From: Ornithodoros turicata
Taxonomy: Eukaryota > Arthropoda > Arachnida > Ixodida > Argasidae
DNA length: 64,000 nt
Direction: 5' to 3'
Assembly: GCF_037126465.1 (NCBI RefSeq)
Contig: NC_088206.1
Span: 26,662,790-26,726,789, forward strand
The notes under the pieces were generated by a model. It had not been told where the DNA came from. It saw nothing but the letters and a program-made list of their open reading frames with translations, and made no database searches. Positions 9,080-22,259 of the stretch are shown here, piece by piece (positions within the stretch are counted from its first letter, which is position 1; each line of letters starts with the position of its first letter). Both the position numbers and the translations under genes were made by a program.

Positions 9080-10740
9080 CGCTGGCTCTCCAGCTAGAAA
9101 TACGAACCAATAAGAAGTTGGGTAGAACTGAGTGACCAATGCAGTTAGAATGGACCTTCTTCACGCTCACGTCGGGGCTCTTTTCAGCGAAACACGACCC
9201 TACACCCTACGACACCCTACAATTGGCCCCATCTATTGAATATGTAGGGAACCTTCTTCTGCACTATCAGGGTCATAGAACATGCGCAGAAGCGTTGTGA
9301 AAAATGTCCATTGTGAACCAATGAGCAGCCGGGAGGAGGTGTGACCAATGAGTGGCATGCAGTTAGCATGGGCAAATAGCGGTTGGAGTCTACCAGCGTA
9401 TGAGGGAGCTCTAGCGATGAGTGGAAGTGACCGTCTATAACTGTGAACCATTTGGGTAGAAAGTTCCAATGACACCTGCTAAACTTATCTTATGGTAAAA
9501 GTTCCAATATCCCCAGCTGAACTTATATTATCTTATCTAAAGATTAGAGGGACTGACTAATGAGTGGCTTGCAGTTCAATGGACCAATAGTAGTTGGGTG
9601 AGTGACCACTTGCAGTTAGACGGACCAATCGGAGTTGGAGCCTATGAGGGAGCTCTAGAGATGTCTGACCGACTAGAAGTAGGAACCAATAAACAGCTGT
9701 GTGAGCGACCACTTGCAGTCAGTTGGGCTAACGAGCGGTTGGGAGTGACCACTTGCAGTTAGATGAACCAATAACAGTTGGAGCCGACCGAGGGAGCTGA
9801 GTGACCAGCTAGCAATGAGCGCAAGAGATGACCGGATAGAATTATGGACCAATGATCTCTCGGATGCAGCTGAACCAACCCATGCTCTATGATGCTGCTG
9901 GACCAGGAGGCTGTTGTACCAAATAAAGGTTGAAATCAACAATTGTCGTGTCTTGTCTGAAACTTAGGCTTAGGAGCGACAAATACAGGCTAGCCAATCA
10001 CTGTTCAGTAGGCTTAGAATGGACCAATCAGTGTGAAGGGCCAATCATTAGGCTTAGCGTGGACCGGCTTATAAGTCTAGAAAATGGTGAGAGTGATCGG
10101 TATGCTTAGAATGGACCAACCAGCATGAAGTGGGCGGAGCTAGTAAAGAGTTGCGCCATCTGTTGGCACTCCAACGAGGTAAGTTTGGACATCAGTGGAA
10201 CCGCTGCCGATGGCACCATCTGGCGGCCGCTAGTGCAGGCTATGTTCAGCAGGCTTAGTCGGCTTTTAAGTGGGCTTAGAACGGGCCAGCGAGGGATAAT
10301 CGGTAGGCTTAAATTGGGGACGGCCAATCAGAGGGCTTAGAAGGCTGGAAAATGTGGAGAGTGATGAGTAGGCTTGGAATTGACCAATCTGTGGAACCGG
10401 ATAATTAGCATAAAGGGGCGGAGCTGTGGTCAGCGATCATCATGCACCAATCAGTGTGAAGTGGGTGGAGCCAAATAATGAGCATAAAGGGGCGGAGCTA
10501 CGGTTAACCAATCAACGATCAGTAGGCTTAGCATAGGACAATCAACGTGAAGTGGGCGGAGCCAAGTAATTAGCATAAAGGAGCGGAGCTACGGTCAACC
10601 AATCAACGATCAGTAGGCTTAGCATGGGCCAATCAACGTGAAGTGGGCGGAGCTCATGGCGACCAATCAGATGGTTGAGAATGGGGCTTGTGTTGGACTA
10701 GAACTGGATTTTGGATTAGAATTTGATTAGAATAGGCTTC
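9080..10740. repeat. degenerate tandem-repeat field rich in CCAAT and GC-box-like motifs
   Basis: Units carrying (G)ACCAAT, CTTGCAGTTAG, GGGAGCT and, from about 10.1 kb, AGTGGGCGGAGC and TAGGCTTAG recur throughout. The clearest part (10456-10670) has a 91-92 bp period marked by GTGAAGTGGGYGGAGC at 10456, 10547 and 10639. Each such unit holds two GGCGGAG boxes, ATTAGCAT and two or three CCAAT boxes. No convincing protein is encoded. It could be an old minisatellite, a regulatory array or the tandem promoter of a lost element. Confidence 0.7.
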
Positions 10741-12449
10741 TCTAGGATTAGAGAAAACTCTTGGCTATAGGACATATAATTATACTACTCTTACCGCAGT
10801 TTCTTTCGGCGTATAGATGGTTAGATGCGGAAGCAGCCTAAACACTTGCAGACCCAAGCGACGTCTTCCGGTTTATGCCTGGCTCTTCATTGTTGCAAAG
10901 ACACCAGGCACTTTACCCATGCCTCAGGCTGTCAATGGGTGTGTGTGGATACTGTAAAACAGTAATGTTTTATCAGTCCAGAGTCACGTCCATTCCATGC
11001 GACATAAACACACCAAATTCAAGCAAGATTGACGGTCATGCAAAAACCAAGGAACTTTGAAGTCAGACGTGAAAAGGTAACTGCTTTCCCTTATATGAAA
11101 GACAACTGTAGCTGAGCCAAAAGCTTATCTACTAGCAGGCTGCTCATAGTTTATAGAATAGGCCACCGTCGCTTTCATCATGCCCAATGCAAGATATCAC
11201 AAGGATCTATAAAATAGTACTGGAATCAAAGAGATGTGAAGAAATATACCTGCATTTTGCAATATGCAACATCTGAAATAACTGCGCTACGTACTGTTTG
11301 AACGTACGCCAAAGTACATATCACACACACACACAATCACACACAGTTCGTATGAGTTCGTCAGTGATACGCACCAGACTCTGCAGGTAAAGAAAACAAT
11401 AGCTGTTTACTCAGATACTAAGCTGTTATTGCAGCACACCTCTACCACATGTGACTGCTGAAAAAACAACAATGCACAAACCTTAAGTGAGGCAAAAGGA
11501 AGAACGAATTCACCTGAATTCCAAAGCCGGAGAACAACGGAGCGCTACATCTCGCACACCACGGCATTCGCTGTTATGCTCAGCGTGCTTGTTCACCATA
11601 TTGGCCACTACTGTCTCGATGCTCCAGAGATTCCAGTACAAAATGCGCAAATGCTGAAGTTACGAAGACCAAAGAACATTTTGGTTCAAAAAATGAAATT
11701 GTCACTTATTCTGAGAATGCTGGAAATGGCTGCTATTGCCACAAGAATTCTTTATTATAATGTAAAGGAATGTCATTGTTGTGATATTCTTAGTATATCC
11801 ACAGAATATTCACTGGGGGATATTTGCGACGTCTTATGATGGATATAGAGCGGGCGTTGTGAGGATACACTTGACATCCGTGACGTGTGAGACCATTTGG
11901 GAGGTCTGTGGGATATTGATGGTGTAACAGGCGATAGTGTGGTCCTTCACCCTCTCACCGTGGGGTGAAGGAACGACGCGTCTCCGAAGATGCGCAATGA
12001 ACAAAATAATAAAAAAAATGGTGTTCTTTCACGAATTTTTTGCGGGCGATCTATCGAACGGATTTTTGTTCTGGAAACGGTAACGATATCAGGTGGCCGA
12101 AGGAACCAGATGTTCTCATTGGGACGACCTTGTATCTTTTACAATTAAAAAGTTAATTAACGGGTTTAGGTAATTAGTCATTCGACGGTTGAGCAACAGA
12201 TGGCCAAGATCGTTCTCCGGCCCAGAGATGATAGAAGTGAGAACAGGATGACTATAGCCCTTATAGTTTTTTGAATGAAAAATTAGTATATAAAAAAAGA
12301 CACCCTGTAGAGTAACGGGTCCTATATGTTGAGTGACCAACCCCCATCCCCTCCCCCCAAACCGAGTTTCATATGTGATACCAGATGTGGCTAAAGCACA
12401 TGACAAGTGGTCGTGAAAAAAATGACTTACCATGAGTGAACTTTTTAAT
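10741..12449. other. no gene recognised; short CA repeat and small hairpin
   Basis: A (CA)n stretch lies at 11323-11345. TCCTTCACCC and GGGTGAAGGA form a short hairpin near 11941-11971. The complement of 12293-12312 begins TACAGGGTGTC, a start seen in several dispersed arthropod repeats and also at 36588. Open frames here carry no motif I can name. Confidence 0.4.
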
Positions 12450-12985
12450 GTCAAAAGAACTCTTACACGGCATAATATCATATATCCCTTTTGTAACTAT
12501 CTTTCTGAAATATTCTGTATGAGTTATCCAAGATTAATGCGAATCCAACTCCAAGGAACTTAGCACAATCAACCTTTTTATGTTTCTGCCCTCTCAATAA
12601 GCCCTATCAGCCTGATATTCGGTTTAGGATGAAAAAGCACGTTCCACGACTTATCGAGGTTTGGTCATCAGTCTTAGACAGGGCCACAAGCTAAGTTCAT
12701 CAGCCAGAGAATTGGCTTTATTAAGTAGATCATTGATGAAATTATTTTCTACGGAAATGTATCATCAGCATAAAGAGCAAATTGTACTGATAAAAGTTGA
12801 GGTACTTCGTTTATATGTGTTAGAAACAGGAAAGGTCCAAGTATTGATCCTTATGGCACTCCGCAAGATATGCATACTGCTCTGATGAATGACGTATGGA
12901 CCGAATGATATGCTCTTTCCTATCAGGGAAGTAACTAGTAAAGTTTTCTAAAACTTAACTAAACTTTTCTAAACTTAGTGCAGTT
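12450..12985 (-). pseudogene. CR1/L2-like reverse transcriptase fragment
   Basis: Reading the minus strand from about 12870, the RT motif B block CGVP-GSILGPFLFLTHINE is followed by FALYADDT, motif C with both aspartates present. Further on, VLFHPKPNIRLIG and a shifted KFLGVGFALILDNS correspond to the region after the palm. A stop replaces the Q of GVPQG, and several frameshifts follow. Both 5' and 3' parts are missing. The GPFLF--INE pattern separates it from the RNase H-bearing LINEs elsewhere in the window. Confidence 0.7.
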
Positions 12986-15900
12986 GACTTTCGTTTCATA
13001 AACCCAAGCTACAAAGTTGACAGCAGTGTCTTATTAAAGGTCAGCTACGCCGATTTCCCGATGTGTTGAAACGGTTGTGATAGACAGAACGAGCACATCC
13101 AACTGCCCCCGATACACACCTTCGTTTCTCAATTTTGTCTTCCTATTACGAAAATTAATTCATCAAAGAAACCAAAACAAGCCATGGGCGCAGCCATTTT
13201 TGTGACGTAGATGGGATAAACCTGCTCCATCTACGTAGATAGAGAATCGTGCCTCTGATTGGATGAAAGCTGAGGCTTTCTCTGACTTCCCTGGCGTCTT
13301 CTCCCGTTTGCGAGGAAATCCAGTTATGGCCGCCGGCTACGATGAGCGTTTCGTCCGAGGTAATCCCGAGAACTATTGAACGATGGAAACAAGAACCGCG
13401 AACTCACCTCAACATCGTTTTCAGCGTGAAATTGTGATTATGTGCTCGAGAACTTCGCAGTTCAACCGTTCAGCTGCCATTCACGTCAACCCGTTTGCTG
13501 CTTTTACTACAAGTGCAGGAATGGAAGCGATTGAGCAACAACGTGAGACTTTGTGATCGTTTGAGCACACACCTGCAGAGGACTGGTCTTCAAAGAAAGA
13601 AGGCCGTATTTCTGCCCATGCACATCGTGCGATTGCCAGGCTTGTTACACGAGATACATATATTGTGCAGCATCATAGCGCGACTGCAATGAACGAAGTA
13701 GGAATGTATCGTGACCACTCGAACTGCATTCGTTGAACCATTCGTCGGTTATATAAAAGTGCTCATTAGAGTTGCCCCGCACAAAAACTGTTGGATGTAG
13801 TTTTGTAGTGTGTTGTTTATCTCGTAGAGCACATCGCGGCATGTAGGTCGAGAGCCCTTATACGTATTTTTTGCATGTTTACTTGTGTGTGCGCGTTGTT
13901 CTATACCACACAGGCCATATTTCATTCATAATAGTTTCGCAAATAAACACGTACGGGTCGATCTCATATTGCTTTTGAGTTAGGCATAGTGTCTTCAAAT
14001 CAGGGTATGTGTACCCTGTTTGCTGGGCCCAACACATGTTATTAAGGGTAGTGCAACATTTCCCACTTCTTGAACCATGCTAACATTGCCAGAATAAGGA
14101 ACATTACACTGTGCTGTGTATTCCACACTCAGTTGTCTCGCGACGTAAACCCCCAATTATTATATTGGGTACTCCACATGTTCACCAAGTCAGCACTTCC
14201 CATATCCTGTTTTTTTTAAACATGTGCTTAAAATTGCACAACTGCCACTCAAGTAACTTTGCCACCAAATTAGTCAGTGACAAAAGGTACATGTACTTTA
14301 TCACAAATTTAATAACCTTAGTGGAAATGGTGGATGGTGTCCTCTGCCTGGTACAGTGCACTTCATAGCAAAATACACAATAGTCCAAATGTTTTCCTTG
14401 TCCACAAATGCCCTGTCAAAGCTGAAAGACTCTTATCAGAATGGGGAAGCGGGCTTGCTTGTCCAGAGAAACAAATATGAAACTGCAGTGCTCAACGTAA
14501 ATAACTCCATGCTCAGCAACTAAGGCTGGTGATGCCGAAGACCTAATATTTCTAGGTTAAAAGGAACAAGAGAGAAAAGACCACTGCGGCATATTAATGT
14601 TGTTTCAAAAGTATAACAGCACAAAATTTGTGAGAGGCAGTTGGTGTATTTAGTTATGTTGGTCACCTCCTGCACCAATTTTTAATACGATTCAAATGCG
14701 TTGCTACCAACCAGGACCTAAGCCTGACCTATGATCTAATAATAATAATAATAGTATCTATCTATGACCTATATGGACTTTCACCACTAGTTTGGTTTCA
14801 CACGTGGCTTCTAGTGAAATTCGAAGCTGCTCAGTAGAGCTGACAGGAGACTTGCAGAGTAGAGAATTTTTTTATTTATATTTTCCAAAGAACACGTAAA
14901 AAACAATGTGCTGTACCAACCGTATTCAAAGAAATACAGATATACTTTGTTTTAGCTATGTGCATATTAGCAGATTACAGGTGACCGATGACACACAATG
15001 GGCGTCAAGGGTGAGAACACAAGAATACTACCACTGCAGGCACTGTCCTGAAATTCTAAGTCACCATTTGTCAGAAAGCAATGACCACACACAGCCTAAG
15101 GATCATATTGAGCTCCTTCCATTATTCTTTTTATTGACAGCATGTTGGCTGCCATCCAGTCCATGAAAGTGACCCTTATCGTTGAAAGAACGGTTCAACA
15201 GCAAGCGAGCTGGTGATAGTGTCCATGATGGCGAGACCTGAAGAGGAGATACAAGAAGGGACATAAACACGCTATGTTGAAACATTGTGTATGTCCCTTC
15301 CTATCCCTCGTCTCAGGGTTTTTCGCTATGGACCTTCATGATGTTTCCTTCCGGAAACTTTTTATTTTTATGTACAATTGTGAAGGTACAAATCACACAG
15401 TACTTTTCTTGAAACAAGAATCCATAGAAGGTACACAGTCATCTTCAGCATCGCACACATCTATGGTACATGTTAATCACTTTGGAATGTCACAGACATG
15501 TCATGGAGGCCGGCACATGATTAGTGGTGCTGAACACACAACTATTTGTCATAGTTTAGGCATAAAAAGCAGTTTTGTCACCTGCATGTTGAGGAAGATG
15601 TATCTCTACATGCTTTGCCATGACACAAATATATGAAGCAACAAATGTACCCTCTACTTTATTATGGTTATTAGTCAACACTGCCAAGAATGTGGGAACA
15701 CAGTCTTGTACCACCTACACTCTTCAAAATGACATTCACACACGACACATTGTAGGTCAACGAGACTCCAGAATGATGTCCTCTCCCTCCCCATTGGCTG
15801 AGAACATTTCTCTACTACTTTGCATAATGGGAAGTTAGTACAAGAAACGTACACATTCCTTTTTTGAGCAAATCAGTATTCAGCGCGTTACCATACTGTG

Positions 15901-16261
15901 GTAGGCCTGCAGTGCATTACGTGGTACAGCACACACTGTAAGAAATTTCACCGTAGAACATGTCCCCCATTCTAATGACAGTCTTCTCCAGTTTTTCAAA
16001 CTGCCATTTCCCATAGTGCTTTATGGTATGACACAGTATTTCTAAATCTTTACTGTAGTTTACTGGTTGTAGCAGAAAAAAGACACTACTGTTTCCGATC
16101 ACAGGACGCACGCCATAAGTGCTATACGGAAACAGTACATGCTGCTCTCTAGCAGTTGTTAGTGTTTGGACATCGTATGGTGCATGCAGGGTAAATTCCA
16201 TGGTTAAAATATCCAAACGTGAACAACTGTTAGATTACATGATGTAGAATGCTCTGTAGTA
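12986..16261. other. no gene recognised; minor repeats
   Basis: Contains a short ATA repeat near 14739 and an imperfect hairpin at about 15254-15299 (GAAGGGACATAAACAC and GTGTATGTCCCTTC). ATGGCCGCCGGCTACGATG at 13327 sits in a fair start context and reads 17 codons to a stop, so it is not a convincing exon. Nothing else is recognised. Confidence 0.4.
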
Positions 16262-16971
16262 CAGTAAAACCTCCAAAGTCGGACACCTCCCTACCTCGGA
16301 CAACTCCCCATGATTTCATTGCACGGGCAGGCTCCCATTGAAACTACATGGGGACGAAATTCTCTATGTCGGACACCTCCCTATCTTGGAAGTAGGATAG
16401 GGTTTTCCCTGCAAAGTCGGACAAAACCCTGGCCAAATTACCTCAATGTCGGCCCATCTTTGCACCAAAAAGACCCAAAATGAGCCAGTGGCCTTGACTT
16501 TTGCCCCTTTTTTCCCCTATTCTGGTCTCAGCATTTTGTTGCTTTAGTTTTTCGAGTCCAAAAACAAGTGCTGTCAGTCTACATTGTAATTCTTTACGTG
16601 AGCACTTGTCTTCAGTTTGTCTAGAGCCTTTGAACAAGCACTGCACCAAAGCTATGAGAAGTAGGCTGACACTTCAGAGACAAGTCCTTGCTGCTCGAAA
16701 AGCTCCGGATGTAATGCCATTGAGTAGAATCTGAACGGAATTGAATATAGTAAAATCAGTAATAATTATCAGTGAAGAGTGAGTAGAGGTACCACTACCA
16801 GGCACCACCACCAGGTACCACTAAGGACCTTAAATTGAAGAAGGGGGACATTTCTCACAGCTGTGACCTCTTCCATTTTTTGTTGCCGTCATATTCTGTA
16901 ACTCGGACACCTCTATACGTAGGAGACGCTTTGGCTGCACTGCGGGTGTCCAACATAGGAAGGTTTCACTG
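16262..16971. mobile_element. pogo/Tigger-like DNA transposon remnant with TA target duplication
   Basis: The left end CAGTAAAACCTCCAAAGTCG and the right end (complement CAGTGAAACCTTCCTATGTT) form imperfect terminal inverted repeats, each followed by a TCGGAC or TTGGAC phrase. TA flanks both sides (16260-16261 and 16972-16973). CAGTRAAACCT ends and TA duplication fit the pogo/Tigger branch of Tc1/mariner. At about 710 bp with only short frames it is non-autonomous. Confidence 0.8.
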
Positions 16972-16973
16972 TA

Positions 16974-17389
16974 TTTATGTTCCGTGTCATGTGACCACAA
17001 ACAATATATGCTTTTGCTCATGCTGCACAGCACAGGCGAATTGAGCTGCATGTGAGGATAATAACATGAAACCCGAGGCGTGGAGGAAAAGGCATGACTT
17101 TACGGTCTCTGTGTCAGTTGTTTCATGTTGTAGTTGCGTACCAGCTGGTCTGTACATGAGAATAGGTTTGATGCATTGTACACGCACCATACACACGAAG
17201 TATGTGGTGTGTTGTGATAGTAATGCCACTGCCAATTGAAGAATAATGCTCCAGGTGGATTGTTTCGGTACAATCTTGAACTATGCATACCAAGGGGTAG
17301 GGCATCTGCGTGACAGGTTTACCTGGAAGTAAGAATGTAAATGTTAGCTAAAGTCATTGAATAATTAACATTATCAATATACTGCTGCA
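16974..17389. other. no gene recognised
   Basis: Short overlapping frames on both strands, none with a recognisable motif or splice pattern. Confidence 0.4.
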
Positions 17390-17840
17390 GATCATACCAA
17401 CAATAGCACACAAGATGCTCCGATATGCTATGCAGGAATGTCTCTGTACTCACAATATTAGTACAGCAGCTACAGAAAGGCATAAAACTAGTTTTTGTAT
17501 ACATGATACCACTTGAATGCAACACAAGCTTCTGCTGCACCTGAGAAAAAGTATGTACTGTTGCACACATGATGCTGTTTGAATGTCTCGAAAAACATAA
17601 TTTATGACCGAAAGACATCAACTGGAAGATTTCGATTTACCTTAGTCAAAACTGAGAAAAAGTATGTGCTGTTGCACACATGAAACTGCTTGAACTGCCC
17701 TTGAGCGCTCTGGAAGAACACCTTATTTGTGACCAAAATACAACAGCTGAGCGAACACTGAATTTATACCTTACTCAAAATACACAAGATGTGCTGCCGT
17801 GCATGTGATACGATGATACTGCTTAAATGTACTCTGAAAG
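17390..17840. repeat. degenerate tandem repeat, period about 115-130 bp
   Basis: The phrase CTGAGAAAAAGTATGT(A/G)CTGTTGCACACATG occurs near 17541 and 17651 in close form. More diverged versions lie near 17410 and 17780, each followed by a (C/T)TGAA(C/T)TG-like phrase. Three to four units are readable. No coding role is evident. Confidence 0.5.
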
Positions 17841-19077
17841 CGCCGGCACCTCAGGCATGGTTGCTCTAAGCTAGCGAGCAACAGCAAGGGTATACGAACA
17901 CAAGAAGTCGAGCACAAGTGGTGGAATGCACTTGATTAATCAGAAAATGAAATGTCTCAGTACCAGGTGTCACTGTTCCGTCAACAAAAACAGATGAACT
18001 TTGAAGGGGCGTCTGGTTGGCACTGGTGACAGCCTTCAGATTGAAACCCAGACGGTGATAGTTGAGACGTGGAGTGCAAGCTTTTCGGTGGTGCCAGAAT
18101 GCCTGCGAAATCATTTAACAAATAAGGCAATTCCAAATCTGTACTGAGAATACACCCGCTGGGGCGTAATCTCAAAGGATGAAGCAGTAACTGACAGATA
18201 GCGTATTTTTCTCTTCTACGTGATGCAATTTGCACCGCATGACTGACTTGTCTAACATTACGCGTCTTACCTTTATCTGCTGCCTAGTCCTGCCCCTGCA
18301 ATCTCCTGCTGCAGATAAGGTTGGCACGGCATCCCGGACGAGACATCATTAGCTTCTTGTGAAACAAGTTGCGCATTGCTTCCGTAACATTCGTATGAGC
18401 CAGATGAACAGATCACTGCTTTCGAAGGTGGCACCCAGTCGGAGTTGTAACCGATTGTTTCAATAGATTTCTCTTTCACCTTTCGGAAAATTGTGGTTTG
18501 AAACATTGGAACTGCATGCTGAAGTGTTCTTGCAGACGGGAGCAAAACGCTCACGCATTCTCGGCACGCAGCACAGAACACGAATCACACCAGGAAGTCT
18601 GTACTGGCCTAGCAAATGCTTTGCAGTCGAAGGAAGCAAAACTCACGTTCCTCGTGGGTTTAGTGAAGTCCAGAAATATACTGGCTCCCTAATAGCGAAC
18701 TGTTTATCACTTCCCCAATGTTAATCTGCGCAGCAGACGGCTCGGCAGGAGAAACTGGCCGGCTTGGCGGAAGAAACCAAGCCAAAAGTCATGCCAAGCC
18801 GGAGCGCGGGCAGACCACGAATGTGTCGTCGACACAGGGTTTGCGGGCCACAAGACGGGATGTCAGTGAAACTAAAAATTCACTTTTTCGGAAAACCGCG
18901 AGGAGTTTGGGATAACTGTTTTGCATACATAATCAGTGTTCCCTTATGAACACATCGTGTGAGTACCATTCCATTCTGTAACACTCGAAAATCGGCGTAG
19001 CTGAGCTTTAAGGCAAAAAGAATTTTCAAACTCGTCAGAATTACTTTTTCTGATATTTTACCGGAAATAACTAACAC
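17841..19077. other. no secure gene; donor and acceptor signals on minus strand
   Basis: On the minus strand TAAAG|GTAAGAC near 18270 and GATTTCGCAG near 18108 are good splice signals. A frame at 18273-18581 contains DWVPPSKAVICS, faintly like the W-P/C core of THAP domains, but it stops before the donor and lacks the expected histidine. I leave it unassigned. Confidence 0.3.
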
Positions 19078-19920
19078 GTAGGACGGTAATTACTGACAGA
19101 AAGCATCGGTATAATACCGAAATTGGAGTTGGTAACGATAACGGAAACGCATACCACGGTCCTCCATTACCGGTAACAGAAACGGACACGAAAATTATCG
19201 TCCGGTATTGAATTCGGGTAATGGCTATTCCTGTTGTGCGACGACACTTGAGTGACTTTTCTGTTTCTTTCTTTTTTTTTTTGTATTTTGATGACTCCAT
19301 TCGCTGTAATGCTCCAAATACGACACGAGAGCATGGAAACAAAGCACAACATTGGGTCTCCAGGATGCATACCTCGCTTACCTACTCATCCCAGTCCTCA
19401 TAGCTCCATGATATCAACACATCAGACTTACACAACATAGACTCCACGCACTCTACTCCACCATAGCACGAGGATGAAAGCTTACGATTTTTATTCATTT
19501 ACTTTCTTTACTTTTTTTATTTCACCGTGGCTATGGCAGTATTGTTTACTACTCAGAGCGCCCGCCTATGAATGCGACATTGGATGAAGGTCACGCCCAT
19601 CTTGAGTTGTTGGGCTCAGAGTGACTGAAGGCAGAAGTCTGACTGAAGAGATGTTCCTACACTTTTTTTAAATCTTGCAAGATGTACGCATCCCAACGAC
19701 GTAAAATTACTTGTGTAGTGCGTACGCGTGACACCGAAGCAGCACTTAGGCAAAACAGGATGCTGACAGAGCCGGACGGGCTGTCCTCCCGCAGTTCTGT
19801 AACAGGCGTTCCATTACCGGAAACAGTAACGGAAGCGTAACGGAAACGCGATTAAAAGGCTGGTATCGGAAACGGATAACGGAAACGAAAATACGTCCGT
19901 TACCCTTCCCTGCTCTGGAG
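19078..19920. repeat. repeat region with multiple TAACGGAAACG phrases
   Basis: Variants of GGTAACGGAAACG cluster at both ends (19080-19220 and 19800-19905) around a unique middle with T-rich runs. This looks like subterminal repeats of a non-autonomous DNA element, but exact termini and target duplications are not clear. Confidence 0.45.
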
Positions 19921-20726
19921 AGCAACCATCGGAGAAAATAAGATCGATTAAACGGAATTGGTATAGTAAGTGACAAAAAAGTGTTTTTGGTAGATTCATC
20001 GGTATACCCGCATGTTCCAAAATGACCGACTCAGCTACTTGTATGACCGAGCATGCGAAGGTCGTGAAGTTGGCCTAGAAAATTTATTAAACTAATCTGC
20101 GATTTTCTCCTTGCACGTGGTGAAGATGCTCATCCATCGTCATCCTCTATCCTTCAACCTCACTTTTTATATTGCGCCTATTCAATGCATGATTAATTGC
20201 ATCCCACATTTAGCTCGCGCCATATAGACGATTATGTTAATGTGAACACTTCGCTGAGGGGAGGAGGGACCTGAGAACATTTAAACGTTCGCCTAACACC
20301 AGGGTTCTTAAATAAGCGAGCAAGCGTATCTGAATACCCGTACCTAGATACTTTTTGTGTATCTTGAGGAAAATATTAGATGCATTTTCATATGCGTATT
20401 TGTACCTGTAACTAAGTAACTTTTTCCAGTGATCTGTGTGTTTTTGTGTGTGTGTGTGTCTGTTTTTTTTTTTTTTTCGAGTGCTGTTTTAAAAGGTGGG
20501 CGACTTGTCGCGAACACAAAATTGACTAATTAGATGTGGAAATCAAACTACCGGGATAGGGTTAGAGTGGTCGTTCATGTGTACATAACGAACCTACTCG
20601 TATACCAACTATAGACAATGCACTCGTATTGCGAATAAAACTTTTTTTCATGATTTCTTACTGACATGTGTGTGGAATCCTTAAAAGAATTGATTTATTC
20701 CTTTACAACCAAGAAATGCATTGCTC
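19921..20726. other. no gene recognised; TG/T-rich microsatellite
   Basis: A (GT)n run followed by poly-T lies at about 20440-20478. No coding motif is seen. Confidence 0.4.
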
Positions 20727-21352
20727 TAGTGTATGACTTTTTCGGGTTAAATATCTTTCCCGGATTCTGGAGGAGGAGTAATCGGGTGCTATTTCGAAAT
20801 CTGAAACTCGGGGTGAAATCGGGTGCTATTGATACAATCGGGTGTTATCGCGTTACTTTTTTTTTTCTTTCTATCCAGCAAGCGGCCCGTAGTTAGAGGT
20901 GCACATATTAGTCCGACATATGCATTCCTCACGATTTATACTCACAAATAGCACATGATGTAATATTAAATGTGTGGCGGCCCCTGGACGAGGACGATGT
21001 ACCCTGCTGCCACGTGCTACCGCGCTGTCTCGTCAGTCCTACCGGCAGCGTCCTAGTGACAGGCCACGAACATCTGCCCGCTGGGACATTCCATCACCGC
21101 CGGTCAGGACTCATGTAGAGGAAGACCATCTCCTCTACAAATGTGTTCCGCATAGTTTATTGTTGCAGTCAGATAATATTTTCATCAAATGTGCGCACAG
21201 ATTGCTACTAAATCGTGTACGTGATACATGATTCAACGTAATCTGTGATTAGAATTCGGAGAGAAATCGGGTTTAACCCGAATGGGTCCGAGACTGATCC
21301 GGGAGGAAACAATCGGACGGAATCGGGTTTAACCCGAAAAAGTCAGAGCCTA
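20727..21352. mobile_element. hAT-like non-autonomous element
   Basis: The left end TAGTGTATGACTTTTTCGGG and the complement of the right end TAGGCTCTGACTTTTTCGGG are imperfect inverted repeats. Inner copies of CGGGTTTAACCCGA add small palindromes. The flanking 8-mers CATTGCTC and GCTTACTC match at only five positions, so the duplication is decayed or wrong. It shares the TTTTCGGGTT core with the element at 26644-27149. Confidence 0.6.
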
Positions 21353-21639
21353 GCTTACTCAGAATATCAGGTGTACCGAGAAGATTCAGAAAGCAACCGT
21401 AAAAGTATCGAGTACTTTTCTGGGGGTACCTGTAATGTAAATGTACCAGTGTTGTCCTTTGTTTCATGGGCATCTCTAACTGTAACTTAGATACTTTTGA
21501 ACCCAGTTATCTGTAACTGTAGCTCAGACACTTAACTTTAACAACCCTATATCTAACACACCGTTGCTTGGGCATACACACATTTTTATGTTTCTTTTTT
21601 TTTCACTCCTCTTGCTCACTCCTCACACAACTTTCACAT

Positions 21640-22240
21640 AACACACACACACACATACATTGGATGATGATGAGGTGGGCGAATCACCACCGCCGAGGCG
21701 GTACACTGCCCTGTTGCACACTGGGAACGGATGAGGGGATGATGATGGGGCAGCACTTTCACAGATCCGTCACCAGACCGCATCCGTCACCGGAGTACCT
21801 GCGGTGGAGCGCAAGTACTCCGCAAGAAGACGAAGGCCTTGCATATGGTGGGCAGCGTTCGACCACGGTTCGAGGATCTTCGCGAGGGTGAACGGCCGCT
21901 TGTCAAGACGTTGCATAGAAACTTCCATCAGTGCATACTCGTGGTGATATTGCCCACAAGCCAGGATGACGTGGCAAAGGTCGCCGTGGACTCCACAACT
22001 GGGGCAGAGGGAAGACGATGTGGAGCCGAGACGGTGTTGAAAGGCAGGTCTAAATGTAACGTTGAGCCTCATGCGGTGGAAGAGTGCAGTAAAGGGGCGC
22101 GGTAGTCGCGGAGGAAGTACGAGAGAAAGCGTGGGGTCTATACATTCGAGAGAAGGGAGTGAGCTATGTCGTGTTGTTAGTGAGCCCGCATCTTGGGGCC
22201 GGTGAGTGTCGAAAGGAGGTTTCTTCGGTCGCCCCGAAGA
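21640..22240 (-). pseudogene. 3' end of an RNase H-type LINE (zinc knuckle and tail)
   Basis: The minus frame 22246-21770 encodes the C-terminus seen in the window's other I-group LINEs: FHRMRLNVTF, then a C-X2-C-X7-H-X4-C knuckle (CPSCGVHGDLCHVILAC) and a leucine-rich end. The 3' UTR follows to about 21660 and ends in ATC-type short repeats. The RT and RNase H domains are missing, so it is 5'-truncated near 22.24 kb. Confidence 0.8.
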
Positions 22241-22259
22241 TATCATTATTGGGGGAAAA

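Noticed and set aside
13327..13380. ATGGCCGCCGGCTACGATG as the first exon of a host gene
   Set aside because: Only 17 codons to a stop, and no acceptor or following exon could be linked to it.
18273..18581. THAP-like domain on the minus strand
   Set aside because: Only a W-P...C fragment is visible, the zinc histidine is missing and the frame stops before the nearby donor.
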